DNA of 60,281 nt from Verrucomicrobiota bacterium (GCA_018239675.1 JAFEGX010000031.1:1-60281); one strand, 5' to 3'; counted from the stretch's first letter, positions 1-9,272 are shown. The notes: a model not told the origin generated them from the letters alone. Numbers and translations are program-made.

Positions 1-282
1 CACTACCGGCGGAAACTTTTCCATTCTCCGTGCCAACCGGCGACTTTGTCCCGGGTACGCCCGAAGGAACCCAAATTATAAACCATTTTTTTACAACGCT
101 TTGAGGGCCATATTATATGTCGCTTCGACTTTTTCCCTACAGTGCGCGCTGCAGTATTGCCGGGCTAATGGGCTCGAACCCGATACGGAACTCCTCCGCG
201 GCCCTGAGGAAGATTAACCAGACCAAGGTTGGCGGCATCCGTGCTGCCGCGACCGTGAAGACACCCGGATACCTAGCGTAGT
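1..282. other. No confident gene; 3' flank of tRNA-Gly
   Basis: This stretch holds no gene I can support. There is an AT-rich patch around 70-120 (TATAAT-like strings on both strands, no convincing -35). A 54-codon plus-strand reading frame (117-281) is antisense to a similarly open minus-strand frame (138-283). Neither has a recognisable family or clear ribosome binding site. I looked for an SRP RNA because recR is nearby, but the conserved GGAAGCAGCC apical-loop core is absent. Confidence 0.4.
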
Positions 283-357
283 TGGTGCGGGCGGCGGGAG
301 TCGAACCCGCCTCTCATGCTTGGGAAGCACACATAATAGCCGATATACTACGCCCGC
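283..357 (-). tRNA. tRNA-Gly (CCC anticodon)
   Basis: Read on the minus strand, the 75-nt gene has a 7-bp acceptor stem (GCGGGCG paired with CGCCCGC), a T-arm with GGTTCGACTCC and an encoded CCA end. The anticodon stem TGTGC/GCATG contains two wobble pairs and encloses the loop TTCCCAA, giving anticodon CCC, which reads GGG glycine codons. It lies 117 nt downstream of recR on the same strand; no strong promoter of its own is visible. Confidence 0.93.
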
Positions 358-474
358 GAAAACAACTCGGTCTAGCAAAGGTATGACTGCCGGCGCCGCA
401 ATCCCGAATCGCAGTCCGACTTGCCTGCAACTTCCGGCTTGTTTCCCAACCCCGCGCCGCCGCGCTGGCCAAGC

Positions 475-1074
475 TCACGAATAGTCGCGCCGGCCGTCGA
501 GCGCACTCTTCAGGGTGATCGAGTCGGCATAGAGCACGCCGCCGCCGCTCGGGATGCCGAAACCGATGCGCGTGACCTTTACCGGCCGTCCCGCTGCCGC
601 CAGCTGCTCGGTGAGATAGTGACACGTGGCCTCGCCCTCGACGTCGTTGGACAAGGCGAGGATGAGCTCGTGCACCTCGCCGCCCGCGACGCGGCCCAGC
701 AGCGAGGCGAAATTCAAGTCGCCCGGGCCAACCCCGTGGATGGGCGAAAGCTTGCCGTGCAGCACATGGTAACACCCGCGATACGCCCCGCTGCGCTCGA
801 TCGCGACCAGGTCGGGCACCTGCTCCACCACGCAAACCACCCCGCCCTCGCGCCGCGCGTCCGCGCAGACGCCGCACAGGTCACCCTCGGCCAGGTTGCC
901 GCAGCGCAAGCAGCGCCGCACCGAACGCGCCGCCTCCTGCAGCGCCTCGACCAGCGCCGGCAGCCGCTCGGGTTTCTCCACGAGCAGGTGCAGCGCAATC
1001 CGCTCCGACGAGCGAAAGCCCAAGCCGGGGAGCTGCTTCAGGTGCTTCTGCAGCTTCTCAAACGCGGGGGTCAT
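475..1074 (-). CDS. recR: Recombination mediator protein RecR
   Basis: RecR works with RecO/RecF to load RecA onto single-stranded DNA at gaps during recombinational repair. The 199-aa product is full length. It has an N-terminal helix-hairpin-helix segment (LPGLGFRSSERIA, about 15-27), a four-cysteine zinc motif (C55, C58, C67, C70) and a Toprim domain starting near residue 79 (VVCVVEQ). It lies downstream of the ybaB-type gene on the same strand with a 123-nt gap. The ybaB-recR order is widespread in bacteria, usually after dnaX, which is not seen here. The family assignment is secure. Confidence 0.96.
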   Translation of the reverse strand: MTPAFEKLQKHLKQLPGLGFRSSERIALHLLVEKPERLPALVEALQEAARSVRRCLRCGNLAEGDLCGVCADARREGGVVCVVEQVPDLVAIERSGAYRGCYHVLHGKLSPIHGVGPGDLNFASLLGRVAGGEVHELILALSNDVEGEATCHYLTEQLAAAGRPVKVTRIGFGIPSGGGVLYADSITLKSALDGRRDYS

Positions 1075-1197
1075 GGCATTGCGAAATGCGGATCGCGGAG
1101 TGCTGATGAGAGAACCGGACTGGCGGCACGTTCAGGAACCGCTGGAGCGAGACTAACGAGACAGCTAACCAATCTGCGATCTGCATTCCGCGATGGC

Positions 1198-1506
1198 TCA
1201 GAATCCGCCCGGGAGCTTGAACGCGGATGTGACTTTCTCCATCTCGGCGTCGTGGTAGGTCTTGGCCTGCTTGGCTGCGTCCTGGACCGCAGCCAGCAAG
1301 GTGTCGGACACGGTCTTGGCGTCCTCCTTCAGAAACTCGGGGTCGAGGTTGAGCGCGAGGAACTTGCCCGCGCCGCTGACCTTGATCTTCACGGCGCCGC
1401 CGCCGCTGGTGACCTCGATTTCCTTGGCCTCGAGCTGCGCTTGGAGCGCCTCGATGCCACGCTGCATTTTCTGGGCTTGCTTGAGAAGGGTTCCGACGCC
1501 GGCCAT
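1198..1506 (-). CDS. ybaB: YbaB/EbfC family nucleoid-associated protein
   Basis: Small DNA-binding protein of the YbaB/EbfC family, which acts as a dimer and is generally encoded beside recR. The 102-aa product has the family layout: an N-terminal amphipathic helix (LLKQAQKMQRGIEAL, 7-21), a central glycine-rich beta section (VTSGGGAVKIKVSG) and a C-terminal helix (VQDAAKQAKTYHDAEMEKV). It precedes recR on the same strand. Its role in recombination or nucleoid structure is known only in general terms. Confidence 0.9.
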   Translation of the reverse strand: MAGVGTLLKQAQKMQRGIEALQAQLEAKEIEVTSGGGAVKIKVSGAGKFLALNLDPEFLKEDAKTVSDTLLAAVQDAAKQAKTYHDAEMEKVTSAFKLPGGF

Positions 1507-1578
1507 GGTGGATTGGGTTGAGGGATTGCCGCCAAGGATGCCATTCGGCCCGGCAACGCGACAACAAATTTGCGGGCG

Positions 1579-2478
1579 TCAGGCGGTCGGATCGCCGAGC
1601 AGCGGAGCCAGGCCCTCGCGGTAGCTTGGGTACCGCGGTTCCCAGCCCAACGCGCGCCGCAACCTGGCGTTCACGATGATCCGGTCGGGCACGACCGCCC
1701 GGCGCCCGCCGGCCGGCAAACCTGTGAAGCGCGGCGCCGGCAGGTCCAGCTGCGCGGCAATCCACCGCGCCACCTCGCCCTTTCGTGCCGGAGCGTTGTC
1801 GGCGACGTTGAAGAGTCCGCCCGCCAGCGCCGGAGCCGACTCCATCGCGGCCCAGATCGCGGAGCAGATATCGTCCCGATGGGCCAGGTTGAGATGATGC
1901 TCCTCCACCCCCGCGACCTCGCCGCCCCGCACCTGGTCGATGAGGTAGTGCCGCCCCGGACCGTAAATCCCGGCAAGACGCAGCACAAAGGTCCGCGCCG
2001 CCGGTGCCGCGCCGCGCAGCAGCGCCTCGGTTTCAACCAGCACCGCCGCCCGGTCGTCCCGCGGCGTGGCCGGCGAATCCTCGTCCACCCGTACGCCGCC
2101 GTCGTGCGGGTAAACCGAAGTGCTGCTGGTGTAGACCAGCACGCCGGCCGACCCGCGGGCCCGGCTCCACTCAATGATGGACCGCATGCCCGCGAGGTAA
2201 CTGTGCCGGTAGCCATCCAAGCCACCCCCGCCGCCGCTGACCGTATTCAGTACCAGGTTCGCCCCGCCGGGAATCGCCGCATGCCACGACTCGTCCGCCA
2301 GGTCCGCCACCACCACCTCGGCACCCGCGGTGCGTAGATCGCGGGCCTTCGCCTCGTTCCGGGTCAAGGCCGTGACCCGCAGGCCGCGGGCAATTGCCTG
2401 GCGGGCAAACTCGCCGCCAACATAGCCCGCGCCAAACACGACCAGGCGCCGGCCGGATTCTGCCGCAAGCGCGCTCAT
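1579..2478 (-). CDS. NAD-dependent epimerase/dehydratase family protein (extended SDR)
   Basis: Predicted cytoplasmic NAD(P)-binding oxidoreductase of 299 aa. The Rossmann glycine motif GAGYVGG is at 16-22, and the motif STSVYP (119-124) occupies the place of the SDR catalytic Ser/Tyr region, but the usual YxxxK lysine is not evident. It resembles the YeeZ-type subgroup of nucleoside-diphosphate-sugar epimerases, whose substrates are poorly known. It diverges from the DJ-1-family gene at 2545 across a 66-nt gap. A role in sugar metabolism is possible but not shown. Confidence 0.75.
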   Translation of the reverse strand: MSALAAESGRRLVVFGAGYVGGEFARQAIARGLRVTALTRNEAKARDLRTAGAEVVVADLADESWHAAIPGGANLVLNTVSGGGGGLDGYRHSYLAGMRSIIEWSRARGSAGVLVYTSSTSVYPHDGGVRVDEDSPATPRDDRAAVLVETEALLRGAAPAARTFVLRLAGIYGPGRHYLIDQVRGGEVAGVEEHHLNLAHRDDICSAIWAAMESAPALAGGLFNVADNAPARKGEVARWIAAQLDLPAPRFTGLPAGGRRAVVPDRIIVNARLRRALGWEPRYPSYREGLAPLLGDPTA

Positions 2479-2544
2479 CTCCGCACAGTTCCTGAGTGAC
2501 TCGACCTCGTGCCGATGATAGTTCGCATCCGATCACTCCACACC

Positions 2545-3093
2545 ATGCCCACCGTCCTAGCAATCCTCGCCGAAGGTTTTGAGGAAATCGAGACGATCAC
2601 CCCGATCGACCTCCTGCGGCGCGCCGGCATCGACGTCACCGCGGCGGCGCTCGCCGACGGGATTCACGTGACCGGCCGCTGCGGCGTCACGGTTCACGCC
2701 GATACCACGCTCACGTCGGTCTTGGCACCCCCGGGCCGCGTCTTCGACTGCCTCTTCCTGCCGGGCGGGCCGGGCGTGAAGCACCTGCGGGCCGACACCC
2801 GGGTCGCGGAGCTGGTGCGTCGGCAGCATGAGGGTCGGCGCTGGCTGGCGGCGATCTGCGCGGCACCCACGGTGCTGCACGACGCCGGGCTGCTCGCCGG
2901 CCGCCGCTACACCGCCCATTTCTCTGTCGCGGCCGAACTCCCGCAGATCCTCGCGCAGGAACGAACCGTCGCCGACGGCCATATCCTGACGTCGCGGGGT
3001 GCCGGCACGGCCGTGGACTTCGGACTGCTCCTCGTGGAAAAACTCTGCTCCGCCGAGAAGGCGCGCGAAGTCCACGCGGCCATCTGCGCCTGA
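2545..3093 (+). CDS. DJ-1/PfpI (YajL-like) family protein
   Basis: 182-aa protein of the DJ-1/PfpI superfamily (glyoxalase III, deglycase or chaperone activities are reported for relatives). The nucleophilic elbow AAICAAPT puts the conserved cysteine at C105, and the partner glutamate is in GFEEIE (E16), matching DJ-1 C106 and E18. I chose the ATG at 2545 because the product then begins MPTVLAILAEGFEE, as in the family; an in-frame ATG at 2509 would add 12 unconserved residues. It is followed by a 176-nt gap before the polysaccharide operon. Confidence 0.85.
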   Translation: MPTVLAILAEGFEEIETITPIDLLRRAGIDVTAAALADGIHVTGRCGVTVHADTTLTSVLAPPGRVFDCLFLPGGPGVKHLRADTRVAELVRRQHEGRRWLAAICAAPTVLHDAGLLAGRRYTAHFSVAAELPQILAQERTVADGHILTSRGAGTAVDFGLLLVEKLCSAEKAREVHAAICA

Positions 3094-3269
3094 CCAAGGA
3101 CCGACGCGCGGCGCAACCGCGCTATTGCCATCGTCCCGAGTTCGCGTTGGCCTCTTATTATTAGGGATTTAGCCCTGATCGTCGACGTGATGGCCCCAAG
3201 CCACCCCGCCCGCCTGCCCGGTCGCTCCCCACCGGAAGCGACGGGGCGAAGCCTTCCCGGAAACCCGTC

Positions 3270-5153
3270 ATGTGTGGCATAGCCGGCATTGTGGGCGGCC
3301 GCGATCCGGCCGAACGACGCGACGAAGCCGTGCGGCGGATGTGCGCCGCGATGGTGCACCGCGGGCCCGACGACGACGGCCTCGTGAGCGACGGCCCGGC
3401 GACGCTTGGGATGCGGCGCCTGGCGATTTTCGATCCGGCGCATGGACACCAGCCGATGGCAACGCCCGACGGCCGGGTCCACGTCGTCTTCAACGGCGCC
3501 ATCTACAACTTCCGCGCGCTCCGCGCCGAGCTGGCGGCCGCCGGCCACGCCTTCCGCACCGATTGTGACACCGAGGTCCTGCTCGCGGCCTTTGCGCATT
3601 GGGGCGCCGACTGCCTCGGTCGACTGCGCGGCATGTTCGCGTTCGCCGCGTGGGACCGGCACGAGCAGTCGCTCTTCCTCGCGCGCGATCCGCTCGGCAT
3701 CAAGCCGCTGTATTACCGTCTCGATGGCGACCGCCTCGCGTTCGCCTCAGAACTCGGCGCCCTCCACGCCGCGCGGCTGGCCAACGCGGAGATCGACCCG
3801 GCCGCGGTCTCCGACTATCTCGGCTGGCTCGCCGTGCCGGCGCCGCGGACGATTTACCGTGACTGCCACAGTCTCCTGCCGGGCGAGTGCGCGGTGTTCC
3901 AGCGCGGCGCGCTGGCGCGCCGCATTCACTGGCGATTCCGGACCATTCCGGCGGCCGGGGTCGTCGCGGCCAGTCGCACCGAGCTGGTCCGCGAGCTTCG
4001 CGCCCGACTGGACGAATCGATCCGGGCCCATGTCGTGGCCGACGTTCCGGTTGGCGCCTTTCTTTCGGGCGGCCTCGATTCGGCAACCGTCGTGGCCCTG
4101 ATGGCCGGAGCGGGCTCGGGCGCTTTGCGGACATTTTCACTCGGATTTGAAGAGACCGGCTATTCCGAGGCGGAAGCGGCCGCCGCCTCCGCCCGTCATT
4201 TTGGGACCCAGCACCACGCCAGCGTCCTGACCGGCGGCGAAGTCGCGCGCGATCTCCCGTCGCTACTGGCCGCGATGGACCAGCCGACGGGCGACGGCGT
4301 GAACACCTACTACATTAGTCGGGCGGCCCGGACCGGCGGCGTGACGGTCGCACTTTCGGGTCTCGGGGGCGACGAGATCTTCGGCGGCTACCCGTCCTTC
4401 CGCAGCCTGCCCACGCTGGCCCGCTGGCTCCCGCTCTGGCGGGCCCTGCCGGCGGTGCTGCGCGAACCGCTGCTGCGGCGGTGGCGCGCCGGCACGGCCC
4501 GCACGCGCAAGCTCGCCGATTTCCTCACCCACGCCCGGACTCTGCCGGAACTCGCCGCCCTCTCGCGGCGGGTGTTTCCCGAGCCGGTTCGCCAGAGCCT
4601 CCTCCACCCCGACGCGCAGCCCGGCGGCGGCCCGCTCCATCCCCAGTTTGCCGAACTGGCGGAGGACCTGGCGGGCGCCACGCCCTTTGATTTGGTCAGC
4701 GCGTGGGAGCTGCGAACCTACATGGCGGACGTGCTGCTGCGGGACAGCGACGTGATGAGCATGCGGCATTCGCTCGAGCTGCGCGTGCCGCTGGTGGACC
4801 GGCCACTGCTCGAGTGGTTTTGGCGCCAGCCGGCTGCGCTCAAATTCGATCCGGCACGACCCAAGGGCGTATTGTTCGAGGCGGTGTCCGACCTGCTTCC
4901 GCCTGGCTTGGCCCACCGGCCCAAGCGCGGCTTCAGCCTGCCCTTCCCCCGCTGGATGCGGAAGGAACTGCGGCCCTTCCTCGACGAGACTTTCGCCGAT
5001 GCCAAGGCGGGGCGCAGCGGACTGCTGAATGTCTCCGCCGCCCAGTCCATCTGGCGAAACTTCCTGGCCGGCAATGACGATCGCGAATGGTCGCGGGTCT
5101 GGTCCCTCGCCGTGCTGGTCGCGTTCCTGAACCGTCCGGTCCGCCCTGCATGA
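3270..5153 (+). CDS. Asparagine synthase (glutamine-hydrolysing)-like amidotransferase
   Basis: 627-aa class II glutamine amidotransferase. MCGIAGIVG exposes the N-terminal Cys2 nucleophile; RGPDDDG (31-37) and NGAIYN (75-80) form the glutaminase site. The ATP-pyrophosphatase loop SGGLDS is at 266-271. It is the first gene of the polysaccharide operon, and its stop overlaps the next start (ATGA). AsnB-type genes at the head of glycan loci often amidate a sugar carboxylate rather than aspartate; which applies here is inference. The 176-nt upstream region has an AT-rich patch (TTATTATTAGGGATTT, about 3155-3170) that could hold the operon promoter, but no clear -35 is seen. Confidence 0.88.
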   Translation: MCGIAGIVGGRDPAERRDEAVRRMCAAMVHRGPDDDGLVSDGPATLGMRRLAIFDPAHGHQPMATPDGRVHVVFNGAIYNFRALRAELAAAGHAFRTDCDTEVLLAAFAHWGADCLGRLRGMFAFAAWDRHEQSLFLARDPLGIKPLYYRLDGDRLAFASELGALHAARLANAEIDPAAVSDYLGWLAVPAPRTIYRDCHSLLPGECAVFQRGALARRIHWRFRTIPAAGVVAASRTELVRELRARLDESIRAHVVADVPVGAFLSGGLDSATVVALMAGAGSGALRTFSLGFEETGYSEAEAAAASARHFGTQHHASVLTGGEVARDLPSLLAAMDQPTGDGVNTYYISRAARTGGVTVALSGLGGDEIFGGYPSFRSLPTLARWLPLWRALPAVLREPLLRRWRAGTARTRKLADFLTHARTLPELAALSRRVFPEPVRQSLLHPDAQPGGGPLHPQFAELAEDLAGATPFDLVSAWELRTYMADVLLRDSDVMSMRHSLELRVPLVDRPLLEWFWRQPAALKFDPARPKGVLFEAVSDLLPPGLAHRPKRGFSLPFPRWMRKELRPFLDETFADAKAGRSGLLNVSAAQSIWRNFLAGNDDREWSRVWSLAVLVAFLNRPVRPA

Positions 5154-6223
5154 GAATCCTGCTCCTCGCGCCCGAGCTGTTCACGACCGACAGCGGCATC
5201 CCGCGCATGCTGCGCCTGTACCTGAAGGCGCTGTGCGACCTCGCCGGCGAGCGCGGCGGCCAGGTGGATTTTGTGGCGCTCAACGACGTCGTCGTGGACA
5301 CCACCGAGCTGCGGCCGTACTCCGGGCCGGCCTTCCGCCGGTGGAGCGTGTGCGGGCGCGACAAGGTGCGGTTCATCCGCGAGAGCCTGCGGCTGGGCCG
5401 CGAGGCGGACCTGATTGTCTGCGGTCATGTGGGCCAGCTTCCGGTCGCGTGGCTCGCGCGGTTGCTCCATCGCCGGATCCGCTATGTCCTGGTCGCGCAC
5501 GGCATCGAGGTGTGGCGCCCGTTCACCTTCTGGCAGCGCCGCGCGCTCGCCGGCGCGGAGCGCATCCTCTGCGTGAGCGAGTTCACCCGCGGCGAACTGC
5601 GGCGGCGGACCGGCCTCGATGCCGAGAGGTTCGTCGTGGTGCCGAACGCGCTCGACCCCCAGCTGGCGCCGCCGGCGCCACCTGCGCCGCTGCCCGCGGA
5701 GCCGGTCATCCTCGCGGTCGCCCGGCTCGCCCGGTCCGACGCCTACAAGGGCATCGACCACCTCATCGCGGCGATGCCCGCGATCCGCGCGGCGGAGCCC
5801 CGGGCGCGGCTGCGGATCGTCGGCCGGGGCGACGATCGCGACCGGTTGTACCAGCTGGCGCGCCAGCTGAAGGTCCTGGAGGCGGTCGAGTTTGCGGGCT
5901 TTGTCCCGAACGAGCAGCTGCACGGGGAATTCGAGCGCTGCCGGCTCTTCGCGCTGCCGAGCCAGCGGGAGGGCTTCGGCCTGGTCTATGTCGAGGCGAT
6001 GGCGCACGGCCGGCCCTGCCTCGGCGCACGGGACGGCGGCACGACCGAGGTGATCACGCCCGAGACCGGCGTGCTCGTGACCTACGGCGATGCGCCGGCG
6101 CTGGCCGCGGCGGCGGTGGCGGCACTGCGCCGCGCGTGGGCGCCGGAGCCGATCCTCGCCCGGGCCGAGCACTTTTCATATTCGCAATTCCGCACCCGCC
6201 TTGCCTCGCTTCTCCCTTGGTGA
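5150..6223 (+). CDS. Glycosyltransferase family 4 protein
   Basis: 357-aa GT-B fold glycosyltransferase. It starts MRILLLAPE, the usual N-terminal strand, and the donor-binding half contains AVARLARSD followed by the EX7E motif REGFGLVYVEAM near residue 285. It should transfer a nucleotide-activated sugar at the cytoplasmic membrane face; donor and acceptor cannot be read from sequence. The ATG at 5150 overlaps the asnB stop by 4 nt, indicating translational coupling; a longer upstream in-frame reading lies inside asnB and is not credible. Confidence 0.88.
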   Translation: MRILLLAPELFTTDSGIPRMLRLYLKALCDLAGERGGQVDFVALNDVVVDTTELRPYSGPAFRRWSVCGRDKVRFIRESLRLGREADLIVCGHVGQLPVAWLARLLHRRIRYVLVAHGIEVWRPFTFWQRRALAGAERILCVSEFTRGELRRRTGLDAERFVVVPNALDPQLAPPAPPAPLPAEPVILAVARLARSDAYKGIDHLIAAMPAIRAAEPRARLRIVGRGDDRDRLYQLARQLKVLEAVEFAGFVPNEQLHGEFERCRLFALPSQREGFGLVYVEAMAHGRPCLGARDGGTTEVITPETGVLVTYGDAPALAAAAVAALRRAWAPEPILARAEHFSYSQFRTRLASLLPW

Positions 6224-7071
6224 GCCCAGCCGCTGAACATCCCCCCGTCACCACGCCACCCGAGCTCGTCCTCGAGGCCGGGCGCGCCGAGGCGCATTAT
6301 TGGCGGGACCTGTGGCGCTACCGCGAACTGCTCGGGTTTCTGGCCTGGCGCGACATCAAGGTCCGCTACAAGCAGACCGTCCTGGGCGCAGCGTGGGCGC
6401 TGCTCCAGCCCGCGGTCACCCTCGTCGTCTTCACGTTTGTGTTCTCCCGCCTCGCCAAGATGCCGTCGGGCAGCGTGCCCTATCCGCTCATGGTCATGGC
6501 CGGCCTCCTCCCCTGGCAGCTGTTCGCGAACGCGCTCACCAGCGCCAGCGGCAGCCTGGTCAGCAACACGCATCTCATCTCCAAGGTCTATTTCCCCCGC
6601 CTGGTGGTGCCGCTCTCGGCCCTGGCGGTGGCACTGGTGGACTTTGCGATCGTCGGCGTGCTGTATGTCGCCCTCAGCGCGTGGTGGTCCTGCTGGCCCG
6701 ACTGGCGGCTGCTGCTCCTGCCGGCCTTCATGGTGCTCGGCCTCCTCGCGGCGCTCGGGGCCGGGCTCTGGTTGACGGCCCTGACCGTCCGCTTCCGCGA
6801 CTTCCGCTTCATCGTGCCCTTCCTGCTCCAGCTCGGCGTGTTCCTCTCACCCGTCGGATTCAGCACCAGCGTCGTGCCCAGCTGGCGGCTGCTGTTCTCG
6901 TTCAACCCGATGGTCGCCGTGATCGACGGATTCCGCTGGTGCCTGCTCCGGGGGGCGCAGCCGCTCGACGCGGGCGGCCTGCTGGTCGGAATCTTGGTCA
7001 CCGTCCTGCTGCTCGCGACCGGGCTGTGGTACTTCCGCCGCACGGAAAAGGGTTTCGCCGATATCATCTGA
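6220..7071 (+). CDS. ABC-2 type polysaccharide export permease (Wzm-like)
   Basis: 283-aa inner-membrane permease that, with the next gene's ATPase, should export a lipid-linked glycan. After a soluble N-terminus comes WRDIKVRYKQTVLGAAWALLQP, the hallmark entry of ABC-2 polysaccharide permeases, then about six hydrophobic segments and the family tail RRTEKGFADII. I chose the GTG at 6220, which overlaps the previous stop (GTGA) as in the rest of the operon; there is no in-frame ATG nearby. The gap to the ATPase is 3 nt. Confidence 0.88.
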   Translation: MSPAAEHPPVTTPPELVLEAGRAEAHYWRDLWRYRELLGFLAWRDIKVRYKQTVLGAAWALLQPAVTLVVFTFVFSRLAKMPSGSVPYPLMVMAGLLPWQLFANALTSASGSLVSNTHLISKVYFPRLVVPLSALAVALVDFAIVGVLYVALSAWWSCWPDWRLLLLPAFMVLGLLAALGAGLWLTALTVRFRDFRFIVPFLLQLGVFLSPVGFSTSVVPSWRLLFSFNPMVAVIDGFRWCLLRGAQPLDAGGLLVGILVTVLLLATGLWYFRRTEKGFADII

Positions 7072-7074
7072 GCC

Positions 7075-8328
7075 ATGGCCGGCCCCGTCATCACCGTCGC
7101 CAACCTCGGCAAGCGCTACCAGCTCTCGCACGCGGTGCGGCATGACACGCTCCGCGACACCGTCATGCACCGGGTCCGCGACTGGCTCGGGCGCCGGTCC
7201 GGCGCCGCCACCGTCGAGGACTTCTGGGCCCTGCGCGACGTGAGCTTCACGGTGGAGCAGGGCGACGTGGTTGGCATCATCGGCCGCAATGGCGCCGGCA
7301 AATCCACGCTCCTGAAGATCCTCTCCCGCATCACCGAGCCCACGACCGGCCGCATTTCCATCCGGGGACGCGTGGCCAGCCTGCTCGAGGTCGGAACGGG
7401 GTTCCATCCGGAACTCTCCGGCCGCGAGAACATTTTCCTGAACGGCGCCATCCTCGGCATGACGCGCGCGGAAATCCGGCGAAAGTTTGATGAGATCGTG
7501 GCCTTTGCCGAGGTCGAGCGGTTCCTCGACACGCCGGTGAAGCACTACTCCAGCGGCATGTACGTGCGGCTGGCCTTCTCCGTCGCGGCCCACCTCGAGC
7601 CCGAAATCCTGATCGTCGACGAGGTGCTCGCGGTCGGTGACGCCGTCTTCCAGAAAAAATGCCTCGGCAAGATGGAGAGCGTGGCCCGCGGCGAGGGACG
7701 GACGGTGCTCTTCGTCAGCCACAATCTCTCGGCCATGCGGGAGCTCTGCCGGACCGGCGTGCTGCTGTCCAGCGGGCAGGTCGCCGCCTTCGGCCCGATC
7801 GGTGAGGTGGTCAGCCGTTACACGGGCCTCATGGGGCGGCGTTCCCAGTATGTGCGCCCGGCACCGGCGCCCGGGTCGCGTCCGGTCGCCACCTGGTTCG
7901 AGCGCGTCGCCGTCACGGACGCCGCCGGCATCACGCTCGAGAGCCAGCCCGCCGGCGAGAGCGCCTGGCTTGAGCTCGAGCTGGTTACCCGCGAGGCGCT
8001 CAAGGACGTGCAGGTGGCCGCGCGCGTCTCGACGCAGGAGGGCGTCGCGGTACTCACCACGACGAACACCGACGTCAGCCGCCAAGGTGGCCGGCTCGAG
8101 GCCGGCCGCCACGTCCTGCGGGCACCCTTGCCGGCATGGCTTGCGCCGGGTTTCTACAGCGTGACCGTGGCCGTCCACGAGCCGCGCCGCCAGGAGCACG
8201 CCTCGCTCCACGACGTGATTCAGTTTGAGGTCTCACCGGGCACGAGCCCGTCGAGCGCGCTGCAGGATGACCGCTGGGGACTGGTCGAACCCGTGATCGC
8301 CTGGCAGAGCCGTCATTTTCAGGCATGA
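7075..8328 (+). CDS. Polysaccharide ABC exporter ATP-binding protein (Wzt-like) with C-terminal extension
   Basis: 417-aa ATPase partner of the Wzm-like permease. Walker A is GRNGAGKST (70-78), the ABC signature YSSGMYVRL (158-166), Walker B ILIVDEVLAVGD (178-189) and the switch histidine H216. Residues from about 250 onward form an extra domain of roughly 160 aa in the position of the Wzt C-terminal carbohydrate-binding domain, which in characterised O-antigen exporters recognises the modified chain end. The presence of this domain suggests the exported glycan carries a terminating modification, fitting the methyltransferase encoded next. Stop overlaps the next start by 4 nt. Confidence 0.9.
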   Translation: MAGPVITVANLGKRYQLSHAVRHDTLRDTVMHRVRDWLGRRSGAATVEDFWALRDVSFTVEQGDVVGIIGRNGAGKSTLLKILSRITEPTTGRISIRGRVASLLEVGTGFHPELSGRENIFLNGAILGMTRAEIRRKFDEIVAFAEVERFLDTPVKHYSSGMYVRLAFSVAAHLEPEILIVDEVLAVGDAVFQKKCLGKMESVARGEGRTVLFVSHNLSAMRELCRTGVLLSSGQVAAFGPIGEVVSRYTGLMGRRSQYVRPAPAPGSRPVATWFERVAVTDAAGITLESQPAGESAWLELELVTREALKDVQVAARVSTQEGVAVLTTTNTDVSRQGGRLEAGRHVLRAPLPAWLAPGFYSVTVAVHEPRRQEHASLHDVIQFEVSPGTSPSSALQDDRWGLVEPVIAWQSRHFQA

Positions 8329-9272
8329 GCCGGTCCGTCGTTTCCTGGATCTCCCGCTGGCTGCCGACCGGCGGTCATCGCCTGCGCGTGCTACGCCTGG
8401 GCGCGGTGGAACGCTGGCTGCGCGGCATCTACGACCGCAACCGCGCGACCTTCCCGACGCGCCTGCATGGCTTCCCCGCGTTCCTGAACGGGGGCAATCC
8501 CTATCCGTTTCTCCTCGCCACCTTCGCCGACTTCAATCGCGCCCTGGTTGAACTCGTGCGCGCGGTCGCGGCCGACGCCGGCCGGCCGGTCACGGTGATC
8601 GATGTCGGCGCCTCGCTCGGGAACACGGTCTTGCTGCTCGAGGCGCAGTGCGGTCCCAGCCTCGCGGCCATCCACAGCATCGAGGCGGACCCGGAGTTCC
8701 TTCCGCTCTTCCGCCAAAACACGGCGCAATTCCCGCACATCACCCTGCATCCGGTCATGCTGGCCCGCGCCCCCGGCGAGGTGGCCGCGCTGGTCCACCA
8801 TCACCCCGGCACCGCCGCGGCGCTCGGCACGGCCAAGGTGGCCGCCACGACGCTCGACGCGACGCTGCTGGGTGCCGCCGCGAGATTTGACGTGCTCAAG
8901 GTCGACATCGACGGCTCCGATGGCGAAGCCCTTCAAGGGGCGCAGGCGCTGCTCCGCCGCGACCAACCGGCCGTGATCTTCGAGTGGCATCCGGCCCTCG
9001 CGCGCGCCGCCGGCAACGACCCCCGCGCCGCATTCGGCGCGCTCGAGGCCGCCGGCTACCGTCGGTTCCTCTGGTTCCGGAACACCGGCGCATTCTCGCA
9101 CTTCGGGCTCGCCGGCGACCCGGCGATTCCGCTCTGGGAGGAGTGGCTCGTGCGCATGCAGCCGCACGGTGACCCACACTTTGACATCGTGGCCCTGCCG
9201 CCCCGACTGGAACATCTGGCCGGCACCGTCGCAGCCTTCGGCCGGATTCCACCTTTTCCGCCGTCCCCCTAG
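8325..9272 (+). CDS. FkbM family methyltransferase
   Basis: 315-aa SAM-dependent methyltransferase of the FkbM type. The SAM-binding glycine motif VIDVGASLGNT is near residue 90, an acidic motif IEADPEF follows, and KVDIDGSDGEALQGA is the family's second conserved block. It would O-methylate a sugar hydroxyl. Its location directly after a Wzt with a C-terminal recognition domain fits chain-end methylation, but that is inference; internal methylation is equally possible. ATG overlaps the Wzt stop. Confidence 0.82.
   Translation: MSRSVVSWISRWLPTGGHRLRVLRLGAVERWLRGIYDRNRATFPTRLHGFPAFLNGGNPYPFLLATFADFNRALVELVRAVAADAGRPVTVIDVGASLGNTVLLLEAQCGPSLAAIHSIEADPEFLPLFRQNTAQFPHITLHPVMLARAPGEVAALVHHHPGTAAALGTAKVAATTLDATLLGAAARFDVLKVDIDGSDGEALQGAQALLRRDQPAVIFEWHPALARAAGNDPRAAFGALEAAGYRRFLWFRNTGAFSHFGLAGDPAIPLWEEWLVRMQPHGDPHFDIVALPPRLEHLAGTVAAFGRIPPFPPSP

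Noticed and set aside
1..282. Possible SRP RNA or tmRNA near recR
   Set aside because: Neither the SRP GGAAGCAGCC core nor the tmRNA 5'/3' consensus pair is present on either strand.
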